A stretch of DNA of 64,000 nucleotides, taken from contig JAJFJT010000004.1 of NCBI GenBank assembly GCA_021773795.1, forward strand, positions 81,204 to 145,203. The letters run 5' to 3'. Made by a program: the position numbers and the translations under genes. Shown in pieces: positions 1-8,562 of this stretch. The stretch's first letter is position 1. Each line of letters begins with the position of its first letter. The notes under the pieces were generated by a model. It was not told the origin of the DNA, ran no database searches, and worked only from the letters and a program-made list of their open reading frames with translations. This stretch comes from Gammaproteobacteria bacterium. Lineage in GTDB: Bacteria > Pseudomonadota > Gammaproteobacteria > HK1.

Positions 1-1282
1 CCGTCCGAAAATCATGCCTTTTGGCATCCAGCGCACTGCGGAACTCCACATCCCCCGGAAAATGGCGGCGAATCTCCACTGTAATCGGCTTGTTGCTGTA
101 ATTGCGTATGCGTCGCGCATAGACCACACGCTCATCCCAGCCCACCACCTTGCCTTGCCGATCAGATACCCGGCGGCTATCGCCCACCCGCTGATAGGTC
201 TGTGATTTCGACAGCTTGAGCCAGATATTCTCGCGTACACTTTTCAGCTTCTGCAATTCAAACAGCACACGCTGATCCGCGCCCAGGTTGACTTCAATAC
301 GGTCTCCAATGGGCACATATTTGAGTTCCCGGGTAGCCAGATAACTCAATCCGTCGCGACCATTGTCACGAAAAACCGTGACCTTGCCGTTGGGTAATGG
401 GGTGCTACCAAGCCCCGAGGCCTCGTCGTTGCGAAGCAGATAAAACCGCGCCAGTTGTTCACCAAATTGCTGCGGTCGGTAACGATAGCGAATCTCAAAG
501 GGCACATTGGCTCCGTCAAAGCTCCGCAAGCGCTTGGACCAGCCCTCGGGAATGGTCTCCTTGCCCTCAATGGTATAGATGAAGTACTCGCTCAACCCCT
601 CCTTGATGATCTCCTTGGGTTGGCTCTCTGCCATCGCATCCTGAGCCATCAACGCGCCCTTGGCAGCGCGATAGCGCAATTCATTCTTGCGTTTGGCGTC
701 CATTCGCCCCACGGCCCGAACCGGAATATTCGCAAGCTGGGCAATTTTTTCCACCAGGTTCAGGGAGCCCACCACCACACGTACCTGGGCATCGGGATAA
801 TCCTCGCCCGAATTGTTAAATACGCGCACAAAACCCTCAATACGCAGATGCTTTTCCTCCACCCCGGCCACCATCAGATAATCTGCTGACCAGGTGATGC
901 CCGAGGTGAAATAAGTGATCTCCACCGCCACCTCGCCATCTATCCCGCTGTCCACATTCCAGTAGAGCATCTGGGGCTTGTCGTGGGGGAAGGTGGTATC
1001 CAGAACCGTCATACGATCACCGTGTGACGGGAAACGTAATTCCACCGAAGTGGGGTCAATAAGTGTGTTGGCCCAACTGAACTGCAGACTGTTCAGCCCT
1101 TTTTTGAAGCTCACCACCCGAGTCTCGCGCACCAGGGTCAGATCCTCGGAGTTATAAATGGTGAGCTGCACCGTGTCGCGTTTGGGCACCGTGGATAGAT
1201 CCACATTTTTGGCCCATCCCGGCGCGCTGCCAAAGCCGTAGACAACCAGCACCAATACCACTCCGGCAAGCTGACGCATCAT
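1..1282 (-). CDS. DUF4139-domain secreted protein, partial (C-terminus beyond window)
   Basis: An open minus-strand frame runs without a stop to the left edge, so the C-terminus is missing. I start it at the MetMet pair (1282) followed by a hydrophobic signal peptide (MRQLAGVVLVLVV...). An upstream in-frame ATG at 1324 would overlap the previous gene. AGGAG lies 14 nt before 1282, which is rather far. After the signal peptide comes a beta-rich segment (TVQLTIYNSEDLTLVRETR..., then FSWANTLIDPTSVELRF) of the kind seen at the start of DUF4139 proteins. The downstream neighbour at 1314-2510 is a paralogue with the matching segment LVEEERLVPL...FSWANTRIDADSI. The two read as one operon with about 30 nt between them. 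The location is probably envelope or periplasm. The function of the family is unknown to me. Confidence 0.75.
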   Translation of the reverse strand, partial: MMRQLAGVVLVLVVYGFGSAPGWAKNVDLSTVPKRDTVQLTIYNSEDLTLVRETRVVSFKKGLNSLQFSWANTLIDPTSVELRFPSHGDRMTVLDTTFPHDKPQMLYWNVDSGIDGEVAVEITYFTSGITWSADYLMVAGVEEKHLRIEGFVRVFNNSGEDYPDAQVRVVVGSLNLVEKIAQLANIPVRAVGRMDAKRKNELRYRAAKGALMAQDAMAESQPKEIIKEGLSEYFIYTIEGKETIPEGWSKRLRSFDGANVPFEIRYRYRPQQFGEQLARFYLLRNDEASGLGSTPLPNGKVTVFRDNGRDGLSYLATRELKYVPIGDRIEVNLGADQRVLFELQKLKSVRENIWLKLSKSQTYQRVGDSRRVSDRQGKVVGWDERVVYARRIRNYSNKPITVEIRRHFPGDVEFRSALDAKRHDFRT

Positions 1283-1313
1283 CCGCGTTCCTGCTGCTCC
1301 TTTCACATCCCGA

Positions 1314-2510
1314 TTACCATTCATTTTTTAGCACCAGATGCAGTTTGTAGATCTTTTTCTCGGCCTTCCCGTCGGCAGCCGCTGGCAGCGGTGCATGCAG
1401 CACAACTCGCTCAGCCCGGGTTTTCTCCCTGTCTGGCCCACCCGGAAAGCTGGTTTCCTTGCCCAGTGCCCACTCCACGACCCGCCGTTTCCCTCCGAGC
1501 AGCCGGTTACGCAGTTGCTCAAGATTTTCTACCACATCGAGGGTCACCGCCTCGGGCTTGAAATTTTCCACTTCGTAGCGCACCACCACATCCTGATGGA
1601 AGAGATTGCCGGTGATGCGACGGCGCTTGTTGCGCTCAATGGTGCGTTTGACCACCACATCACGGGCCACCCCGAGGTACAGCGGCATCCGATCCCCCGG
1701 CGCAGTGAACTTGCCCCAGTCCTCACCAAGAAAGGCGCTGCCACCGTGCCCGTCCTGCTGAAAGATGCGCACCTTGCCATAGGGCAACGGCGCTTCGCCC
1801 AGACCATGTGCCTTATCGTTCTCCAGCACATAGTGCATCGCCACCCGCAGCTTCTTCTCTTTTTTTACCTGATAGCCGATGGCACTGAGATCCGCGGTGT
1901 AGGTCTTGCGTACGGGCACATCCGGGTAACGGCGGATCAGCATCTCCCGGGTCTCGTTGAGCCCGATGGGCTTCACCAGGCGTTTGCCATGGCCAATGAA
2001 AATACCGCTCTCCCCAAAGGATTCATTGGCGAGATTGCGCAGCTTCAGGTACTGGGATAACACCAGCCGCTGTTCATCACGGGAGGCAATCGCGCGATAG
2101 CTGAAACTCTTGTCCAGATTGCCAAGCAGGTAACTGATACGCACCCGCGCAGAGCCGGGACGGCTTGCATAAACACTCCACACCAAGGCGTTCTCCCCCG
2201 GGGGATAACTCACCGCCAGCACCTTTGCCTGCTTGCCAACCTTGCCCGCGCCACCCAGCACACGGAATACGATGGAATCGGCATCAATACGGGTATTAGC
2301 CCAGGAGAAATCCACCTGATTCAGACCCTTGACCAATGGCACCAGGCGTTCCTCTTCCACCAGGGTTGCTCGCGGGTGGTCGAGTTGCACCTCTACCCGC
2401 TCCCGTGCCGGCAGGGTAATGAGCTTGATACGGGCCTCGACTTCGCCAAGGGACAAAGTAACGCCCAATAACATCAATAGCACGCGACTTGAGGACAAAT
2501 ATCTCATCAT
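1314..2510 (-). CDS. DUF4139-like secreted protein (paralogue of the next gene)
   Basis: A 398-residue product. The start at 2510 is chosen because GGAGGAG lies 8 nt upstream and the following residues (MMRYLSSSRVLLMLLGVTLSLG) form a signal peptide. A longer frame back to a TTG at 2552 has no such support. The mature part is beta-rich, with a 'V..L.KGLNQVDFSWANTRID' segment shared with the downstream gene (1-1282). Its C-terminal half resembles the DUF4139 type (VVRYEVENFKPEAVTLDVVENL). It is likely exported and perhaps envelope-associated. It is the first gene of a two-gene operon. The region upstream (2511-2745) contains a MITE-like repeat, so the promoter may lie in or near that element. 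Confidence 0.7.
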   Translation of the reverse strand: MMRYLSSSRVLLMLLGVTLSLGEVEARIKLITLPARERVEVQLDHPRATLVEEERLVPLVKGLNQVDFSWANTRIDADSIVFRVLGGAGKVGKQAKVLAVSYPPGENALVWSVYASRPGSARVRISYLLGNLDKSFSYRAIASRDEQRLVLSQYLKLRNLANESFGESGIFIGHGKRLVKPIGLNETREMLIRRYPDVPVRKTYTADLSAIGYQVKKEKKLRVAMHYVLENDKAHGLGEAPLPYGKVRIFQQDGHGGSAFLGEDWGKFTAPGDRMPLYLGVARDVVVKRTIERNKRRRITGNLFHQDVVVRYEVENFKPEAVTLDVVENLEQLRNRLLGGKRRVVEWALGKETSFPGGPDREKTRAERVVLHAPLPAAADGKAEKKIYKLHLVLKNEW

Positions 2511-2584
2511 CTGTTTAGCTCCTCCGGGCTTGTTCCGAACCTTGACCGCCAACTTCTGAGGTCCATAGGCAAGGTTAAAACTTG

Positions 2585-2746
2585 GGAAACCTCTGATTTA
2601 TTCTGGACGAAGCAGATTGTGATTCAAAATGCTCAGATTTGAGGCGCTGATCGCACGTAATAGCTGGCTATTGCGAAGATCAGCAACGATAAAGATGGGC
2701 ATTTTGAGCGCAAGATGAGAGTTCACGAATAGATCAGAGGTTCCTT
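2585..2746. repeat. MITE-like element, copy A
   Basis: About 162 bp with near-perfect terminal inverted repeats (GGAAACCTCTGAT at the left, ATCAGAGGTTCC at the right). It has no coding capacity. An almost identical copy lies inverted at 31566-31726. The right end touches the stop codon of the glutamate dehydrogenase gene (TAA, 2747-2745). Size and structure fit a non-autonomous transposable element mobilised by a DDE transposase. No full-length parent element is in the window. Confidence 0.8.
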
Positions 2747-4094
2747 AGGGCCAGATACCACGCTGCAAGGTTACCCGTGCCACATGCTCAATTGCCTGTA
2801 CCAGTGCCGCAATTCTGAGATTTATTTCCAGCGAGGTATCGTTGGCTTCATCACCTCTGGTCCCTTCCAACAGGGTCTGCCAGCGTCCCATTACCGCATC
2901 CACCGCAGCGTCCATTTTCCGACGCAGCTTCTCGTTCACCTCCTCCAATGACCAGCTTTCATTGGCGAGGTTCTGTACCCATTCAAAATAGCTGACCGTT
3001 ACCCCGCCGGCATTGACCAGAATATCCGGCAATACCGGGATCTGCCTTGCCTGCAGGATCTCATCTGCCATCAAGGTAACCGGCCCGTTTGCTGCCTCCA
3101 CCACCAGCCGTGCCGCAACGCGCTCGGCGTTATCGTAGTGGATGACTGCGCCAAGGGCTGCGGGAATGAGAATGTCACACTCCAGTGCGAGCAAATCTTC
3201 ATTGCTCAAGGTTTGCGTATCCGGAGTTCCCACCACGGTACCCACCTCTCGTTTCTGGGTGCTCACCATTTCCAGATCCAGGCCCCCCTCGGTATAAACA
3301 CCTCCTTTGGAATCACTCACCGCAACAATGATGGCTCCCGCCTCCCGAAACTGACGCGCAACCACCGAGCCTACGTTGCCAAATCCCTGAACCACTACCC
3401 GTGCATCCGCCACGGAAGACAAGCCAGACAACCCGGCGCCTGCAAGAAAGCGCTGGGTCGCGTAGAGACAACCACGACCTGTGGCTTCCGTCCGCCCCAG
3501 TGATCCTCCGAGTTCCAGCGGCTTTCCGGTAACCACGGGAAGGTTATTTCGACCTGGATGGAGGATATCGTAGGTATCGTAAATCCAGGCCATGGTGTGC
3601 TCATCGGTATACATATCCGGGGCCGGGATATCGGTCTGGGGGCCGATCGCATCCCCCAGTTCGCTAATAAAGCGTCGGGTAATGCGCCGCAGCTCCGTCT
3701 GGCTGAGCTGCTTGGGATCACAGATAACACCACCCTTGGCGCCGCCAAAAGGCAAATTGGCAATGGCGCACTTCCAGGTCATCAGTGCGGCAAGGGATGC
3801 GACCTCTGCACGCGTAACTTTGGGGTGATAGCGAATGCCGCCCTTGCCCGGGCCAAGGACGTGATTGTGCAGAACCCGGTAGCCGTGGAAGGTACGTACC
3901 GTACCGTCATCCATTTCGATCGGGAAACAGACGCCAATAGTACGTTTGGGCGCCTTGAAGAAATCGATCAAACCTTCCTTAAAGCCGGCGATATAGGCAG
4001 CAGCCTGTTCAAAACGCTGCTGGGCAATAAACAGCGGGGCGAGGTTCTCGACACTCACCACATCCTCTTTCCCCGATTTTGTCGTCGCTTCCAT
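2745..4094 (-). CDS. gdhA: Glu/Leu/Phe/Val dehydrogenase, glutamate dehydrogenase type
   Basis: A 449-residue product of usual length for hexameric bacterial NAD(P)-dependent glutamate dehydrogenases. It would interconvert glutamate and 2-oxoglutarate plus ammonia in the cytoplasm. Visible family signatures are the substrate-binding GPGKGGIRYHP near residue 85, the catalytic-lysine region LPFGGAKGGV near 120, PAPDMYTDEHTMAW near 160, and a Rossmann motif VVQGFGNVGS near 235. ATG at 4094 is preferred over the adjacent GTG at 4097. A GGGG tract lies about 10 nt upstream. It is transcribed divergently from a second, shorter dehydrogenase at 4314, and the 220-bp gap holds a perfect FNR-type box. 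Its 3' end abuts MITE copy A. Cofactor preference cannot be read with certainty. Confidence 0.9.
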   Translation of the reverse strand: MEATTKSGKEDVVSVENLAPLFIAQQRFEQAAAYIAGFKEGLIDFFKAPKRTIGVCFPIEMDDGTVRTFHGYRVLHNHVLGPGKGGIRYHPKVTRAEVASLAALMTWKCAIANLPFGGAKGGVICDPKQLSQTELRRITRRFISELGDAIGPQTDIPAPDMYTDEHTMAWIYDTYDILHPGRNNLPVVTGKPLELGGSLGRTEATGRGCLYATQRFLAGAGLSGLSSVADARVVVQGFGNVGSVVARQFREAGAIIVAVSDSKGGVYTEGGLDLEMVSTQKREVGTVVGTPDTQTLSNEDLLALECDILIPAALGAVIHYDNAERVAARLVVEAANGPVTLMADEILQARQIPVLPDILVNAGGVTVSYFEWVQNLANESWSLEEVNEKLRRKMDAAVDAVMGRWQTLLEGTRGDEANDTSLEINLRIAALVQAIEHVARVTLQRGIWP

Positions 4095-4204
4095 CACCTG
4101 AATCCCCTCTCTTGATGGCTACTTCACGATTGTGAAACTATCCGCCGAGATACTCCAATTGCAACCACACTCTATTTCTCGAAACGGAATCCAATCACCA
4201 AATA

Positions 4205-4218
4205 TTGATCACAATCAA
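4205..4218 (+). promoter_or_regulatory. FNR/Anr-type binding site
   Basis: The sequence TTGAT CACA ATCAA matches the FNR consensus TTGAT-N4-ATCAA exactly. It lies in the divergent region between the two dehydrogenase genes. A class II arrangement (box centred 41.5 bp upstream) would put the rightward start of transcription near 4253, with a -10-like TTTACT at 4241-4246. That fits anaerobic activation of the oxidoreductase operon starting at 4314. The site could also affect gdhA on the other strand. Confidence 0.75.
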
Positions 4219-4313
4219 TAGACCTGTGTCTGTGGTGTGCTTTACTCATCATAGGAGTTGGTTATTATTTCCATCGCGGATAGAGAAAAACTGCTAAAAG
4301 CCAGGAGGCGACC

Positions 4314-5447
4314 ATGGAAGACGTATTTGCCTTTGCGGATGAACTTGGCCCCCTGAAAGTTATCCATGTTCACGAACCGTCGGTGGGCCTGCGTGCAGTG
4401 CTGGTAGTGGATAACATCGCCAAAGGTCCCTCAATCGGCGGAGTGCGTATCGCACCGGATGTGAGCACCGAGGAGTGCTTCCGGCTGGCCCGGGCGATGA
4501 CGCTAAAAAATGCCGCGGCCGGACTGCCCCATGGCGGTGGCAAGGCCGTGGTTTACGGCGACCCCAGAATGCCACTGGCCGATAAAGAACGCTTGATCCG
4601 TGCCCTGGCCAATGCGCTGCGCAATACCGAGGACTATATTTTCGGGCCCGACATGGGTACCAACGAGACCTGCATGGCCTGGGTCAAGGATGAGATCGGT
4701 CGTGCCGTGGGGCTACCGCGTGAGATTGGCGGCATCCCGCTGGACGAAATCGGTGCCACCGCCTGGGGACTCTGCCACGCCACCGAGGTTGCGGTGCAAT
4801 ACGCTGGGCTCGAACTGTCCGGAGCACGCGTTGTGGTGCAGGGCTTCGGCGCCGTGGGCAAGAATGCGGCACGCTTTCTGGGTGACCGCGGCACGGTGCT
4901 GGTGGCAGCCGCCGACTCCCGTGGCACCCTCTACTATCCTGCGGGCCTCGATGTACAGCAGCTCATTGCGCTCAAGCAGCAGGGCGGCTCGGTAATCGAC
5001 TCTACCCAGGGCGAGGCGATGGATTGCGACGCAGTGATCGATATCGAATGCGACATCTGGATTCCGGCCGCACGACCGGATGTGATCCACGCGGACAATG
5101 TGCATCGGCTGAATACCAGACTGGTCATGCAGGGTGCCAACATTGCTATTACCCACGATGCCGAGCAGATACTCGCAGACAGAGACGTGCTCTGCATACC
5201 CGATTTCATCGCCAATGCCGGCGGCGTGATCTGTGCCGCGATGGAATATCGTGGCGCCAGCGAAAGTGCGGCACTGCAATTTATCGAGGAAAAGCTACGC
5301 CGCAATACCGAGCTGGTGCTCACGGATGCCAAAGAGCGCCACATCCTGCCCCGCACGGCAGCCACGGAGATGGCACTGGCCCGGGTTAAAAAGGCCATGA
5401 GCCTGCGGCGCTTCTCACTATTTTCCACCGCGCCCGGTTTCGTCTGA
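4314..5447 (+). CDS. Glu/Leu/Phe/Val dehydrogenase, short form, first gene of 2-oxoacid oxidoreductase operon
   Basis: A 377-residue amino-acid dehydrogenase. The substrate motif IGGVRIAP and the catalytic-lysine region MTLKNAAAGLPHGGGKA lie within the first 85 residues, and the NAD-binding VVQGFGAVGK is near residue 180. It would deaminate an amino acid (leucine, valine or glutamate class) to the 2-oxoacid. It is shorter than the GDH at 2745-4094 and clearly a different subfamily. The start is well supported by AGGAGG 5 nt upstream. The stop overlaps the next start (TGATG), so translation is coupled to the ferredoxin-oxidoreductase subunits. The likely role is to feed the 2-oxoacid to that enzyme. 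Exact substrate unknown. Confidence 0.85.
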   Translation: MEDVFAFADELGPLKVIHVHEPSVGLRAVLVVDNIAKGPSIGGVRIAPDVSTEECFRLARAMTLKNAAAGLPHGGGKAVVYGDPRMPLADKERLIRALANALRNTEDYIFGPDMGTNETCMAWVKDEIGRAVGLPREIGGIPLDEIGATAWGLCHATEVAVQYAGLELSGARVVVQGFGAVGKNAARFLGDRGTVLVAAADSRGTLYYPAGLDVQQLIALKQQGGSVIDSTQGEAMDCDAVIDIECDIWIPAARPDVIHADNVHRLNTRLVMQGANIAITHDAEQILADRDVLCIPDFIANAGGVICAAMEYRGASESAALQFIEEKLRRNTELVLTDAKERHILPRTAATEMALARVKKAMSLRRFSLFSTAPGFV

Positions 5448-6400
5448 TGTACCGTATCCGCTTTCATGGCCGTGGTGGTCAGGGCATGAAAACCGCCAGT
5501 CGCGTACTCGGAACGGCCTTCTTTCAGGAGGCCTTCCAGGTGCAGGACGCGCCACGTTATGGTGCCGAACGCCGCGGCGCACCGATCTTTGCCTACGTAC
5601 GCGCATCCCGCACGGCGATTAACGAACGCGGTGTCATCAACCACCCGGACCTGGTGGCCATCGCCGATGACAGCCTGATATCGGCCCCGGCGGCGGGCGT
5701 GTTGCAGGGAATTGGCCCACGCACGGTGATGCTCATCAACAGCCACGAGTCCCCGGAAACATGGCAGCACCGGCTGAATCTGGATAATACAATCCTCATC
5801 GTGCCCGCGGAGGACGCGGTGACGGATCGCGCTGATCTGCCCTTTGCCGGCATGGTGTGTGCCGGAGCAGCGGCGCGATTGGTCGGCGTGATCGGCCGTG
5901 AGGCGCTAGCCACGGCAATCCGCGAGGAGTTGCACACCCACGGTAGCGGCTTGGTGGATCGCAACATTGAAACCGCACTTCACACCTATGATTTGATGCA
6001 AGACCATGCCAATGCGGTGACCGAAGGCACGGAGATCAGTGCCAAAAGCTATGCCTCACCGCAGTGGATAGAGCTGCCGCTGGAGAACGCCGGCAGCGCG
6101 GCACCTAGCATCCACGCCGCCGCTACCAGTACGCTGCTGAAAACCGGCCTGTGGCGCACCATGCGCCCGGTGATCGATTACGACCATTGCAGCCACTGCT
6201 GGTGGGTGTGCAGCACCTTCTGTCCAGATAGTGCGATCCGGGTGAACGAGGAAGGCGTTCCTGAAATCGATTATGACCACTGCAAGGGCTGCCTGATCTG
6301 CGTGGCCAAATGCCCACCACACGCCATCGAGGCGATTCCGGAAAACGCGGCTAAAGCCAGGGAGGAAAAGGCGCATGCAACCAAAACTCCTGACCGGTAA
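5447..6400 (+). CDS. 2-oxoacid:ferredoxin oxidoreductase, fused gamma-delta subunit
   Basis: A 317-residue product. Residues 1-180 match the gamma subunit (RFHGRGGQGMKTASR at the N-terminus, DAPRYGAERRGAP near 35). Residues 240-300 form a delta-type 2x[4Fe-4S] ferredoxin. The second cluster motif is canonical (CKGCLICVAKCP). The first reads CSHCWWVCSTFCP, that is C-x2-C-x3-C-x3-C, one residue longer than usual between the second and third cysteines. It forms one cytoplasmic complex with the alpha (6375) and beta (7619) subunits and oxidatively decarboxylates a 2-oxoacid to acyl-CoA with reduction of ferredoxin. It overlaps the preceding stop (TGATG) and the next gene by 26 nt. Confidence 0.88.
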   Translation: MYRIRFHGRGGQGMKTASRVLGTAFFQEAFQVQDAPRYGAERRGAPIFAYVRASRTAINERGVINHPDLVAIADDSLISAPAAGVLQGIGPRTVMLINSHESPETWQHRLNLDNTILIVPAEDAVTDRADLPFAGMVCAGAAARLVGVIGREALATAIREELHTHGSGLVDRNIETALHTYDLMQDHANAVTEGTEISAKSYASPQWIELPLENAGSAAPSIHAAATSTLLKTGLWRTMRPVIDYDHCSHCWWVCSTFCPDSAIRVNEEGVPEIDYDHCKGCLICVAKCPPHAIEAIPENAAKAREEKAHATKTPDR

Positions 6401-7619
6401 TGCCGCTGCCGCCTGGGGCGCACGTCTGGCCCGGGTGGATTACGTGCCGGCCTTTCCCATCACGCCACAGACGGAAATTATCGAGACCCTCGGTCGCTGG
6501 ATCGAGGGTGGCCAGATGCCGGGTCGCATGGTCACACTGGAATCGGAGCACTCCATGATCACTGCGGCGGGCGCAGCCGCAGCCACCGGGGTCCGGGTAT
6601 TCACCGCCACCTCCAGCCAGGGCCTGCTCTACGGTATGGAAATGATCTACACGGTGGCCGGCTGGCGGGCACCCTTCGTACTGATCAATGTATCTCGCGG
6701 CCTCGCCTCGCCCATCACCCTGGAACCGGATCACAATGACGTACTCGCGGCACGTGATAGCGGCTTTCTGCAAATCCATTGCGCCACCTGTCAGGAGGTG
6801 CTGGACAGCGTGATCATGGCCTATCGCATTGCCGAGGATCCGCGGGTGCGCTTGCCGATCATCGTTAACCTGGACGGCTTTTATCTCTCCTTCACCCGCG
6901 AACCGGTGGAGATTCCAGAGCCCAAAAGTGTGGCGGACTTTCTGCCCGCCTACGACCCGGAGAGCACGCGTTTTCGCGCCAGCAGCCCCAATAGCCAGGC
7001 AGTTGCCGTTTTGGGAGGCGCGCCCTACTCCTATTTTCGTTATGAAAGCCATCTGGCTTCGCTGAATGCACTCGACGTACACGCGGAGGTGGCGGGGGCC
7101 TTCGCACAGCAATTTGGCCGCCACTACGAAGCGGTGGAGGCCTATCGCTGCGAGGATGCGGAAATTGTCTTCCTGATGATTGGCTCCTTTGCCACCAAAG
7201 CGAAGGCGGCGGTCGATCGCCTGCGCGATGCCGGCGAGCCTGTCGGGTTGGTGCGCCCGCGCCTGCTGCGCCCCCTGCCCGCTAAGGAGCTTGCGCAAAT
7301 ACTGGCCGGAAAGCAGGCGGTCGCGGTCATCGATCAGAATATCTCCGTGGGTATGGGCGGCATGCTGCACGCGGAACTGGCCTCGGCACTGTATGGCAAG
7401 GCGAATGCACCACCGATACTCACCAGCTTCATCGGCGGGCTGGGTGGCCGCGATATCTCTCCGGAGGAGTTTTACGAGATTGCCGCCATCACCCGCAAAG
7501 CGGCACAGAGCGGTGTCATACCACCGGCACGACTGCTGTACACCCAGGAGGAATACCGCGAGGTGCAGAAGCTGCAAGCTATCGCCCACGCCGAGCGTCA
7601 CGAGATGGGAGCGGAGTAA
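6375..7619 (+). CDS. 2-oxoacid:ferredoxin oxidoreductase, alpha subunit
   Basis: A 414-residue alpha subunit of the pyruvate/2-oxoisovalerate ferredoxin oxidoreductase family. The N-terminal pyrimidine-binding half is visible (VPAFPITPQTEIIE near residue 25, LESEHSMITAAGAAAATGVRVFTATSSQGL near 55-85). The following transketolase-C-like half contains MIGSFATKAK and VGLVRPRLLRPLP. GGGAGG upstream of the ATG at 6375 supports the start inside the previous gene. Its stop overlaps the beta-subunit ATG (taATGg). Together with the gamma-delta and beta subunits it makes an oxygen-sensitive complex, consistent with the FNR site upstream. Whether it prefers pyruvate or branched-chain oxoacids is not evident. 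Confidence 0.9.
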   Translation: MQPKLLTGNAAAAWGARLARVDYVPAFPITPQTEIIETLGRWIEGGQMPGRMVTLESEHSMITAAGAAAATGVRVFTATSSQGLLYGMEMIYTVAGWRAPFVLINVSRGLASPITLEPDHNDVLAARDSGFLQIHCATCQEVLDSVIMAYRIAEDPRVRLPIIVNLDGFYLSFTREPVEIPEPKSVADFLPAYDPESTRFRASSPNSQAVAVLGGAPYSYFRYESHLASLNALDVHAEVAGAFAQQFGRHYEAVEAYRCEDAEIVFLMIGSFATKAKAAVDRLRDAGEPVGLVRPRLLRPLPAKELAQILAGKQAVAVIDQNISVGMGGMLHAELASALYGKANAPPILTSFIGGLGGRDISPEEFYEIAAITRKAAQSGVIPPARLLYTQEEYREVQKLQAIAHAERHEMGAE

Positions 7620-8536
7620 TGGCCAAAACTCTCATCAGACGCATGAAGGACCTGCCCTCCACCCATCTGTTCGGCAGCGGCACGCCTATGTGTGCCGGCT
7701 GTGGTGGGCTGGAGTCACTGCACCAGATCTACGAGATACTCGGTCCCCGCACCGTCTTCGTGAATGCGGCGGGCTGCATGACCCTGCTGGCGATCTATCC
7801 TTTCACACCCTTTCGTGGCTCCTGGCTCTATACCGCCATGGCCTCCGCACCTGCCGGTGCCCAGGGCATTCGGGACGCACTGGATATTCTGCTGGCGCAG
7901 CAACGCATCGGGGCGGACGAGGATCTGAACGTGGTGGTGCTCACCGGTGATGGTTCAGCCAACGGCATGGGACTATCCGCCACCTCGGCGGCCATGGAGC
8001 GCGGGCTGGATTTTCTCTATATCTGCTACGACAACGAAGGCTACGGCAACACCGGTCAGCAATTCTCCGCCGCCACACCCCACGGAGCAAGAACCGCAAC
8101 CAGTACCGGCCCGCATGGTTTTGGCGGCAACAAGAAAGACCTGTTCTCTATCTGGGCAGCGCACAAACCTGCCTACGTGGCCACCGCCATCGGTGCGGAA
8201 CCCGTGGATCTCGCGCGCAAGGTTGAAACCGCAAAGCAACTCAAGGGACCACGGCTGATCATCACCCTGGCGCCCTGCCCCCCGGGTTGGGATTTTGACC
8301 CCCGCGACGCGGCGGATATAGGCAAGCTGGCGGTTAAAACCGGAATCTGGCCGCTAAAGGAGTACATCGACGGCAAGGTGGTGCACAGCAAAATTCCCCA
8401 TCCGCGTCTGCCGGTAGAGGAATATCTGAAGACCCAGGGACGTTTTAACCATCTGTTCCAACCGCAACGCGATGAAGCCCTGCTGGCGGAGATACAGGAC
8501 AGCGTCGATCGCTATTGGGACGGGATAGCGGTGTAG
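7619..8536 (+). CDS. 2-oxoacid:ferredoxin oxidoreductase, beta subunit (TPP-binding)
   Basis: A 305-residue beta subunit. It carries the iron-sulfur CAGCGG motif near residue 27, the TPP-binding signature GDGSANGMGLSATSAAMERG around 110-130, and YDNEGYGNTGQQ after it. CPPGW near 220 is also typical of the family. It binds thiamine diphosphate and one [4Fe-4S] cluster and carries out the decarboxylation. It is last of the three oxidoreductase genes. The following acyl-CoA ligase begins within about 30 bp of its stop, so the two are probably co-transcribed. Confidence 0.9.
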   Translation: MAKTLIRRMKDLPSTHLFGSGTPMCAGCGGLESLHQIYEILGPRTVFVNAAGCMTLLAIYPFTPFRGSWLYTAMASAPAGAQGIRDALDILLAQQRIGADEDLNVVVLTGDGSANGMGLSATSAAMERGLDFLYICYDNEGYGNTGQQFSAATPHGARTATSTGPHGFGGNKKDLFSIWAAHKPAYVATAIGAEPVDLARKVETAKQLKGPRLIITLAPCPPGWDFDPRDAADIGKLAVKTGIWPLKEYIDGKVVHSKIPHPRLPVEEYLKTQGRFNHLFQPQRDEALLAEIQDSVDRYWDGIAV

Positions 8537-8562
8537 TGGCGCCCATTCTCAAAGTCAGACCC

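Noticed and set aside
1338-2060. Long plus-strand open frame opposite the second DUF4139-like gene
   Set aside because: It is the antisense of a gene with signal peptide and strong ribosome site; composition follows the complementary codons.
8515-8562. TTG 8515 as start of the acyl-CoA ligase
   Set aside because: It lies inside the beta-subunit gene with no ribosome site, and later GTG/ATG starts fit the family better.
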